This document shows, one piece after another, positions 25,054 through 31,598 of a stretch of 64,000 nucleotides of DNA (positions are counted from its first letter, which is position 1; every line of letters begins with the position of its first letter). The position numbers were made by a program, and so were the translations under genes. The notes beneath the pieces are model-generated. The model was not told the DNA's origin. It searched no databases and saw only the letters and a program-made list of their open reading frames with translations. This DNA comes from Pseudomonas sp. LP_7_YM (lineage in GTDB: Bacteria > Pseudomonadota > Gammaproteobacteria > Pseudomonadales > Pseudomonadaceae). The stretch covers positions 1-64,000 of the forward strand of contig NZ_SOCT01000001.1 in NCBI RefSeq assembly GCF_004364435.1, read 5' to 3'.

Positions 25054-26493
25054 ATGAGCCGCGATCTGTTCCAGACCTTGCAGCAACTGCTCGGCGCCAG
25101 TCATGTGTTGCCGGGCGACCCGTCCATCGCGCAGCTGACCGACAAGCAGGGCACTTATGTTGGCCAGGCGCTGGCGGTAGCGCGGCCGGCCAACACCGAA
25201 GAGGTCGCGGCGGTAGTCAGGGCCTGTGTCGCGCATCGTGCGCCGATCGTGGTGCAGGGCGGCAACACCGGATTGATGGGCGCGGCCACCCCGGACGCCA
25301 GTGGGCGTTCGGTGCTGCTGATTCTCGATCGCTTGAATCGCGTGCGCGAGGTGGATACCGACAATGACACGCTGACCGTTGAAGCTGGCTGCATCCTGCA
25401 GCACGTGCAAGACGTCGCCCGCGAGGCAGGTCGCTTGTTCCCGCTGAGCCTGGGCGCGGAGGGCAGTTGCACCCTCGGCGGCAATCTGGGCACCAATGCC
25501 GGAGGCACGGCGGTGTTGCGCTATGGCAATACCCGCGAACTGACCCTGGGTCTGGAAGTGGTCACGGCCGAGGGCGAAATCTGGAATGGCCTGCGCGGAC
25601 TGCGCAAGGACAATACCGGATACGACCTGCGCGACCTGTACATCGGCAGCGAAGGCACGCTGGGCATCATCACTGCCGCGACCTTGAAGCTGTTTCCGCT
25701 GCCCAAAGCCCGAAGCACGGCTTTTCTGGCCTTCGATTCGCTGGCTCAGGCGGTGAGTTTCCTGTCCCACGCCCGAGCCGGTTTTGGCGCAAGCCTGACG
25801 GCATTCGAATTGCTGACCGCCGATTGTCTGACATTACTCCGCGAGCAGTTTCCAGAGGGGCCACAACCTTTTAGCAATGCGCCGCAACCCTGGTTCGCGT
25901 TGCTGGAACTGTCGGACAACCACAGCGACGCCCATGCGCGTCAGGCATTCGAGGATGTGCTGGGTAGCGCTTTCGAGGAAGGTTTGCTGTCTGACGCGCT
26001 GATCGCCGAGAGCCTGGCCCAGAGCGAGGCGCTGTGGTTGCTGCGCGAGAACATGAGCGAGGCGCAGAAGCGTGCCGGTCGCAACATGAAGCACGACATC
26101 TCGATCCCCATCTCACGCATCGTCGATTTCGTCGAACACACCGACGCCTTGCTGCAGCAGCACTTTCCCGGCGTGCGCAATTTCACCTTCGGCCATCTGG
26201 GCGACGGCAACCTGCATTACAACGTCGCGCATCCACTGAACTCGACGGTCGAGGCGCACATGGCCCGTTACGCCGAACTCAGCGAGCGGGTGCATGACAG
26301 CGCCCACGCCTTCGGCGGCTCGATCAGCGCCGAGCATGGCATCGGTCAACGCAAGCGTGCGATGTTGCCGCGCTACAAAAGCCCGGTCGAACTGGATCTC
26401 ATGCGCCGGGTGAAACAGGCGCTGGACCCCCTCAATCTGCTCAACCCAGGCAAGGTCCTGGCGAGCATCGACAGCCGGAGCACCGCGCCATGA
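25054..26493 (+). CDS. FAD-linked 2-hydroxyacid dehydrogenase (GlcD/D-lactate/D-2-hydroxyglutarate dehydrogenase family)
   Basis: A 479-aa flavoprotein with an N-terminal PCMH-type FAD domain (APIVVQGGNTGLMGAATPDA, then GRLFPLSLGAEGSCTLGGNL and GTNAGGTAVLRYGN, IGSEGTLGIITAATLKLFP) and a C-terminal FAD-oxidase domain with the metal-site motif FTFGHLGDGNLHYNVAHP and SAEHGIGQRKR. It oxidises a D-2-hydroxyacid to the 2-oxoacid. It begins 12 bp after copy 2 of the binding protein and overlaps the aminotransferase by 4 bp, so the oxoacid product is a plausible partner for that enzyme. Confidence 0.9.
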   Translation: MSRDLFQTLQQLLGASHVLPGDPSIAQLTDKQGTYVGQALAVARPANTEEVAAVVRACVAHRAPIVVQGGNTGLMGAATPDASGRSVLLILDRLNRVREVDTDNDTLTVEAGCILQHVQDVAREAGRLFPLSLGAEGSCTLGGNLGTNAGGTAVLRYGNTRELTLGLEVVTAEGEIWNGLRGLRKDNTGYDLRDLYIGSEGTLGIITAATLKLFPLPKARSTAFLAFDSLAQAVSFLSHARAGFGASLTAFELLTADCLTLLREQFPEGPQPFSNAPQPWFALLELSDNHSDAHARQAFEDVLGSAFEEGLLSDALIAESLAQSEALWLLRENMSEAQKRAGRNMKHDISIPISRIVDFVEHTDALLQQHFPGVRNFTFGHLGDGNLHYNVAHPLNSTVEAHMARYAELSERVHDSAHAFGGSISAEHGIGQRKRAMLPRYKSPVELDLMRRVKQALDPLNLLNPGKVLASIDSRSTAP

Positions 26494-27707
26494 GCGTTCG
26501 TTTATCCAAGCGCATCCAGCGCGTTTCCCTGTCCGCTAATGCCGCCGCTAAATCCCAGGCCACGGCCTTGCGTGAAGCCGGTCGCGACATTCTGGACTTG
26601 ACCACCGGCGAGCCGGATTTCGATACGCCCGAGCACATCAAGCAAGCGGCCTGCAAAGCCATCCACGGCGGCGCGACCAAGTACACGCCCACGCCCGGAG
26701 TGAAGGCCCTGCGCGAGGCGATCCAGCGCAAATTGCAGCGGGAAAATCGTCTCGACTATTCATTGGCTTCGATCGTCGTCGGCAACGGCGCCAAGCAGAT
26801 CATCTTCAATGCCTTCGCCTCGACCCTGGATGAGGGCGACGAAGTGCTGGTGCCGGTGCCTTATTGGCCGTCGTTCCCGGACATCGTGCGGGTCAACGGT
26901 GGCGAGCCGGTGTTCATCGAATGCGGCCTGGAGCAGGGCTGCAAACTGACGCCGAGCCAGCTGGCACAACACATCAACGAACGCACCCGCTGGCTGATTC
27001 TTAACGGCCCCGGCAACCCCAGCGGCGCGGTGTACAGCGAAGCGGAACTGCTGGCGCTGGCCGAGGTGCTGCGTCGCCACCCTCAGGTACTGGTGCTGCT
27101 GGACGAGCTTTACGAACACATTCGCTTCGACGGCAAGCCGCCCCTGAGCCTGCTCAACGTGGCAGCGGATCTGCAGCCGCGCGCTTTGCTGGTGGGCGGC
27201 GTATCCAAGACCTACGCCATGACCGGCTGGCGCATCGGCTTCGGCGCAGGCCCCAGGGACCTGACCGGCGCGATGGCCGTCATGCAGTCGCAATCGACGT
27301 CCGGCGCGTCATCGGTCGGACAGGCTGCGGCGCTGGCGGCGTTTGAAGGCGGTCTGGATTTTCTGCCGGAACAGGTGCAGGCCTATCAGCAGCGGCGGGA
27401 CTTGCTGGTCGCGGCATTGAATGAGGTGGACGGGTTGCAGGTGCTCAAGCCCCAGGGCGGATTCTTTGTCTTCGTGCGCTGCGCGGGTCTGTTGGGACGC
27501 CTGCGTCCCGATGGCCTGCGTCTTAACGATGACGGCGATGTGGTGAATTACCTGCTGGAGCAGGGTGTGGCCGGGGTAGCCGGCGGCGCCTACGGGCTGT
27601 CGCCGTGGTTTCGCCTGTCCATCGCCACTGCCACCCGCAGCGTGATCGAAGCCGGACGCCGTATCGCCGAAGCCTGCGCGCAGCTGCGGCTCGAGGCGTC
27701 GGCATGA
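26490..27707 (+). CDS. PLP-dependent class I/II aminotransferase
   Basis: A 405-aa fold-type I aminotransferase: DILDLTTGEPDFDTPEHIKQ and GATKYTPTPGVKALREAI at the N-terminus, NGPGNPSGAVYSEAEL in the middle, the PLP Schiff-base lysine at residue 240 in GGVSKTYAMTGWRIGFGAGP, and the substrate-carboxylate Arg in FRLSIAT. It resembles arginine/aspartate-type aminotransferases; the true amino donor is unknown. Its start and stop overlap the neighbouring genes by 4 bp, showing a tight operon. Confidence 0.9.
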   Translation: MSVRLSKRIQRVSLSANAAAKSQATALREAGRDILDLTTGEPDFDTPEHIKQAACKAIHGGATKYTPTPGVKALREAIQRKLQRENRLDYSLASIVVGNGAKQIIFNAFASTLDEGDEVLVPVPYWPSFPDIVRVNGGEPVFIECGLEQGCKLTPSQLAQHINERTRWLILNGPGNPSGAVYSEAELLALAEVLRRHPQVLVLLDELYEHIRFDGKPPLSLLNVAADLQPRALLVGGVSKTYAMTGWRIGFGAGPRDLTGAMAVMQSQSTSGASSVGQAAALAAFEGGLDFLPEQVQAYQQRRDLLVAALNEVDGLQVLKPQGGFFVFVRCAGLLGRLRPDGLRLNDDGDVVNYLLEQGVAGVAGGAYGLSPWFRLSIATATRSVIEAGRRIAEACAQLRLEASA

Positions 27708-28438
27708 GTCATTGGCTGCAAGGGTTCGTCCAGTGGACGGCGCAGTTCGGGCTGAACTACAGTTTTCTGCTCGATGCCTATCAGCGCGGCTCGATGATCG
27801 ACGGTGCGCTGACCACGGTCTTGTTGTGCCTGTTCACCATCATCGGCAGCCTGTTGGCCGGTGTTGCGCTGGCGGCGATGCTCACCAGCGGCAAGGCGTA
27901 TCTGGCCAAACCTGCGCGGGTGTTCATTGAGGTCACCCGCAACACGCCGACGCTGGTGCAGCTGTATTGCGCGTTTTTGGTGCTGAACATGCTGCTGACT
28001 CAGGCCGTCGGCGCGGCGAACCCGCTGACGCCGTTCGCCTGGGTGGTGATCGTGATCTCGCTGCACAAGGGCGCGTTTCATGCCGAAGCCTTGCGCGCCG
28101 GCATTGAAGCGGTGCCCGCCGTGACGCTGGAAGCCGCCAGTTCCCTGGCCTTCAGCAGCCGTCAGTTGCTGTGGAATGTGCAACTGCCATTGGCCATGCG
28201 CTTTGCGCTGCCGTCGCTGATCAACAACCTGATCGACCTGGTGAAGATGACCGCGGTCGCGTCGGCGATTGCGGTCGGTGACATCACTTACGCCTCGATC
28301 ATGATCTGGACCCAGAGCGATAACGTGCTGGAATTGATGATCCTGCTGTTGACGTTCTTCGGTCTGCTCAGCTTCGCCGTCAACTGCGTGGGCCGTGCCC
28401 TTGAAGCAAAACTGAGGATGCCCGGTTATGGCCATTGA
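27704..28438 (+). CDS. polar amino acid ABC transporter permease (HisM/GlnP family), subunit 1
   Basis: A 244-aa membrane protein with about five helices and the amino-acid permease signature EVTRNTPTLVQLYCAFLVLN plus the EAA loop with HAEALRAGIEAVPAVTLEAA. It pairs with the following permease to form the channel. The ATG at 27704 overlaps the aminotransferase stop (ATGA). Confidence 0.9.
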   Translation: MSHWLQGFVQWTAQFGLNYSFLLDAYQRGSMIDGALTTVLLCLFTIIGSLLAGVALAAMLTSGKAYLAKPARVFIEVTRNTPTLVQLYCAFLVLNMLLTQAVGAANPLTPFAWVVIVISLHKGAFHAEALRAGIEAVPAVTLEAASSLAFSSRQLLWNVQLPLAMRFALPSLINNLIDLVKMTAVASAIAVGDITYASIMIWTQSDNVLELMILLLTFFGLLSFAVNCVGRALEAKLRMPGYGH

Positions 28439-29216
28439 TTCATCCGCGAGCCTGCCGCTGTCCTGGCCGCGTCGGCATCCGGGCAAGCTGGTGTTGCTGG
28501 CTGTGCTCGCGTGGTTAGTGATAGTTGGCGCGCCGAACAGCCCGGTCTTCGCCGCGCTGTATGAGTGGTCGCCCGCCCTGGCAGTCGGCTTTGGACAGAA
28601 CATCCTGATCAGCCTGTTGGCCATTGCGATTGGCTCGTTGCTGGGGCTTTTGATCGGTGCACTGGCGGTCTCGCCGTTGTGGATCACGCGACTGCCGGCG
28701 CGCATTTGGGTGCAGGTGTTTCGCAATGCGCCATGGTTGGTGCTGATTTACTTCACCACCTACGTCTTCCCGTTCGAGTTGCACATCGGCAAGTCCTGGA
28801 TCGCCTTCCCGGACTGGGTGAAAGTCACCATTGGCCTGGCGTTGCCGGCCAGCGCCAACGTCGCGGAGATCTTTCGCGGGGCTATTGGCTCTATTCCCAG
28901 CACTCAATGGGAGGCCTCGCGTTCGCTGGCCTTCACCCGCGGGCAGATCTTCCGCTCGATCATCCTGCCGCAGTGCTTCAAGCGCATGTTGCCGCCATGG
29001 ATGAACCTCTACGCGGTCATCACCATGGGCACTGCGCTGGCCTCGCTGGTGGGCGTGCATGACCTGATCGACACCGCGCAGATCGCCAGTAATACGGTCA
29101 ACCGCACCGGCTTCACGGTGCTGATCTACTTCAGCGTGCTGGCGTTGTTTTTCGCCTATTGCTACCCGATCTCCCGACTCACTCAATTGCTGGAGCGACG
29201 TTATGCCTTCTCCTGA
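28428..29216 (+). CDS. polar amino acid ABC transporter permease, subunit 2
   Basis: A 262-aa membrane permease with VQVFRNAPWLVLIYFTTYVF and the EAA loop ANVAEIFRGAIGSIPSTQWE followed by ASRSLAFTRGQ. It overlaps subunit 1 by 11 bp and the ATPase gene by 14 bp. Substrate specificity cannot be read from the permeases. Confidence 0.9.
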   Translation: MAIDSSASLPLSWPRRHPGKLVLLAVLAWLVIVGAPNSPVFAALYEWSPALAVGFGQNILISLLAIAIGSLLGLLIGALAVSPLWITRLPARIWVQVFRNAPWLVLIYFTTYVFPFELHIGKSWIAFPDWVKVTIGLALPASANVAEIFRGAIGSIPSTQWEASRSLAFTRGQIFRSIILPQCFKRMLPPWMNLYAVITMGTALASLVGVHDLIDTAQIASNTVNRTGFTVLIYFSVLALFFAYCYPISRLTQLLERRYAFS

Positions 29217-30042
29217 AACGCGCGCCGAACAGCCCCTGATCAGCCTGCGCGACATTCATCTGTCGTTTGGCAGCAACCGCGTGCTCAAGGGCATCGACCT
29301 TGAGGTGCAGCGCGGGCAGGCGGTGTCGATCATCGGTCCGTCGGGGTCGGGCAAGTCGACCATCCTGCGTTGCATCACCGGGCTACTGCAGCCTCAGCGC
29401 GGCAGCATTCGCGTGGGCGAGACCGAAGTGCACAACCTCAACAGCGAGGCTCAGCGCATCGCGTTGCGCAAGCGCGTTGGCTTTGTCTTCCAGCAGTACA
29501 ACCTGTTCCCGCATCTGTCGGTGCTGGAAAACCTGGTGATAGCCCCGCGCAAGGTGCTGGGGCGCAGCTCGGTGGAGGCTGAAAAAGAAGCCCGAGCCTT
29601 GCTGGCCAAAGTGCGCATGGAACATAAGGCCGATGCCTATCCGGGCCAGTTGTCCGGTGGTCAGCAGCAGCGCGTGGCGATTGCACGGGCGTTGGCGATG
29701 CGCCCCGAGTTGATGCTGTTCGATGAAGTGACTTCGGCCCTGGACCCGGAAACCGTGGGCGAAGTGCTGACGGTGATTCGCGAGTTGACCGAGGAGGGCA
29801 TGACCTGCGTGCTGGTCACCCACGAGATGCGCTTCGCCGAAGACATCAGTGACGTGGTGTATTTCACCGAAAACGGCCTGATCGTCGAGCACGGCAGCGC
29901 CGAGCAGATTTTCCAGCGCCCGACCAGCGAGCGTACCCAGGCATTTTTGCGTCATGCCCTGGGCGATGCCGGGCGCCGCCCGGTGGTCAACGGCGATCCG
30001 TATCTGTTGAGCAATATCAGCCGTTACGGCTTGTCGGTTTGA
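29203..30042 (+). CDS. amino acid ABC transporter ATPase (GlnQ/HisP type)
   Basis: A 279-aa ATPase: Walker A GPSGSGKSTILRC, Q-loop VFQQYNLFPHL, signature LSGGQQQRVAIARALAM, Walker B LMLFDEVTSALDPE and switch His in LVTHEMRFAED. The last 35 residues (GDAGRRPVVNGDPYLLSNIS) extend beyond a typical GlnQ and have no known role. It closes the transport part of the cluster; the next gene starts 112 bp later, room for an internal promoter. Confidence 0.93.
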   Translation: MPSPETRAEQPLISLRDIHLSFGSNRVLKGIDLEVQRGQAVSIIGPSGSGKSTILRCITGLLQPQRGSIRVGETEVHNLNSEAQRIALRKRVGFVFQQYNLFPHLSVLENLVIAPRKVLGRSSVEAEKEARALLAKVRMEHKADAYPGQLSGGQQQRVAIARALAMRPELMLFDEVTSALDPETVGEVLTVIRELTEEGMTCVLVTHEMRFAEDISDVVYFTENGLIVEHGSAEQIFQRPTSERTQAFLRHALGDAGRRPVVNGDPYLLSNISRYGLSV

Positions 30043-30154
30043 CCCGGTAAAACCGTGTGGCCGGAATGCCGATGTCCTGGCCAGCAAACCCTGCAACGTC
30101 ATTCGTGTGGCCAGGATCGATTGCCAGCCCCGACTATTTATAAAGGAGCACCTG

Positions 30155-30751
30155 ATGAGCACCGAACACCGCAGCCAAGTGATTGAAGATTTCCTTCAGC
30201 GTATCCGCGTCATCCACCAGCGCGGCGTTGACCGTCATGCGTTGAAAGAGATCGTCAGCCTGCTCGAAGGCTTGGCCGAGCGCCACGATCTGTTCAACTT
30301 CGACGCCTTCCCGGCGCCGGTACCGGGCGAGGGCGATACTGCTTTCCGTTATCGCCTGAACGACAACGGCGAAACGCCGACGCTGTACATGAACTCCCTG
30401 CTACCGGGCAAAAGCACGCTGCCGCATAACCATGAAACGTGGGCTGTGATCGTGGCCGTGCAGGGTCAGGAAATCAATTACGTCTGGGCCCGTACCGACG
30501 ATGGCAGCGATCCGGCGTTCGCCAGGCTGGAACTGGAAAAAGAAGTGGTGGTACAGCCCGGCACCCCGATCAGCTTCCTCGGCGAAGATCTGCACGGGAT
30601 CAAGGTCGATGGCGACACCCCGACCCTGCATTTTCATCTCTACGGCCGCCCGCTGGAGTCGTTGAACGGTCGCTACGGCGTCAACGCCGAGGGCAAGGTC
30701 CTCAACTACAACGCCTCGCAAATGGCCCCCTCGATCAAGGCCTACGCATGA
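30155..30751 (+). CDS. thiol dioxygenase of the cysteine dioxygenase family (cupin)
   Basis: A 198-aa cupin iron enzyme. LLPGKSTLPHNHETWAVIVA gives iron ligands His91 and His93, GEDLHGIKVDG gives the third His (147), and TLHFHLYGRPLE aligns with the Ser-His-Tyr triad of cysteine dioxygenases, except that the serine position is His159 (His161, Tyr163 kept). The Cys of the mammalian Cys-Tyr crosslink is not present. Relatives oxidise cysteine, 3-mercaptopropionate or mercaptosuccinate to sulfinates; which thiol is used here is open. AAAGGAG precedes ATG 30155. Stop overlaps the next start (ATGA). Confidence 0.87.
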   Translation: MSTEHRSQVIEDFLQRIRVIHQRGVDRHALKEIVSLLEGLAERHDLFNFDAFPAPVPGEGDTAFRYRLNDNGETPTLYMNSLLPGKSTLPHNHETWAVIVAVQGQEINYVWARTDDGSDPAFARLELEKEVVVQPGTPISFLGEDLHGIKVDGDTPTLHFHLYGRPLESLNGRYGVNAEGKVLNYNASQMAPSIKAYA

Positions 30752-31404
30752 TCGACCTCTATTACTGGCCTACGGGCAACGGCCTGAAAATCGGCATCCT
30801 GCTGGAAGAACTCGGGCAGGCATACCGCGTGTTGCCGATTAACATCCGCACTGGCGAACAGAAGCAGGAAGGGTTCCAGGCGATCAGCGCCAACGCACGC
30901 ATCCCCGCGATCGTCGATCATGCGCCCAATGGTCTCAGCGAACCTCTGAGCCTGTTCGAATCCGGGGCGATTCTGAATTATCTGGCCAATAAGGCCGGGC
31001 GCTTTTTGCCGCCTGCGGGCACAGCCGACTACCAGCAGGTTCAGCAATGGCTGTTCTGGCAAGTGGGGCATGTCACGCCCTATTTGAGCCAGTTGCAGGT
31101 GTTCAAGGAGAAGGCGCCGGAGCCGATTCCATTTGCCCTTGACCTGCTCGGCGCCGAAGCCACGCGGCTGTATGGCGTGCTGGATAAACGCTTGAGTGAA
31201 GCGCCGTTCGTGGCGGGTGAATACTCGATTGCCGACATGGCAATCTTCCCGTGGATTCAGCCGCTGCGTCAGGGGCTGGATCTGGCGAACTATCCGAACA
31301 TTCACGCATGGCGCGAACGCATCAAGGCACGCCCTGCCGTACAACGTGCGTATGAAAAGGGCAGGGAAGTGGCAGCGGGCGAAAAGTCCCTGGCATTGCA
31401 GTGA
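30748..31404 (+). CDS. glutathione S-transferase-like protein (YfcG/YghU type)
   Basis: A 218-aa thioredoxin-fold plus helical domain protein: MIDLYYWPTGNGLKIGILLE (the N-capping ThrGlyAsn of YfcG-type disulfide-bond oxidoreductases), ANARIPAIVDHAPNG with the cis-Pro, LFESGAILNYLANKAGRFLP with the Glu-Ser glutathione site, and EYSIADMAIFPWIQP in the C-terminal domain. YfcG-type enzymes reduce disulfides with glutathione, which would suit a pathway importing disulfide or thioether compounds. Its ATG overlaps the dioxygenase stop. Confidence 0.88.
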   Translation: MIDLYYWPTGNGLKIGILLEELGQAYRVLPINIRTGEQKQEGFQAISANARIPAIVDHAPNGLSEPLSLFESGAILNYLANKAGRFLPPAGTADYQQVQQWLFWQVGHVTPYLSQLQVFKEKAPEPIPFALDLLGAEATRLYGVLDKRLSEAPFVAGEYSIADMAIFPWIQPLRQGLDLANYPNIHAWRERIKARPAVQRAYEKGREVAAGEKSLALQ

Positions 31405-31433
31405 GTCTGTAACGCGTTGCCCGAATTCTGAAT

Positions 31434-31460
31434 CTGTGCCCTGTGCCCTGTGCCCTGTGG
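31434..31460 (+). repeat. heptanucleotide tandem repeat
   Basis: CTGTGCC is repeated three times in perfect tandem and a fourth time with one changed base (CTGTGGG), between the glutathione-transferase gene and the fusion gene. Slippage could change its copy number. Confidence 0.7.
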
Positions 31461-31523
31461 GCGTGGGACTGCTGGCGAAGACGGAAAGTGCGAACACAAA
31501 AGATGCATTGAGTGTGCTGGCCG

Positions 31524-31547
31524 TTCGTGAACAAGCTCACTCCCACC
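31524..31547 (-). repeat. single REP-like palindrome, GTGGGAGTGAGCTTG class
   Basis: On the minus strand it reads GGTGGGAGTGAGCTTGTTCA followed by CGAA, the second REP class of this window (compare 46206-46296). It sits about 50 bp before the fusion gene. Confidence 0.55.
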
Positions 31548-31598
31548 GGATTTCGCCAGTCTCCTGATCCAGCACTACGAAAGAACCACGAGAATTCC

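Noticed and set aside
24178..25770. 530-codon open frame on the minus strand
   Set aside because: It spans two well-supported plus-strand genes (binding protein and FAD dehydrogenase) and has no recognisable domain.
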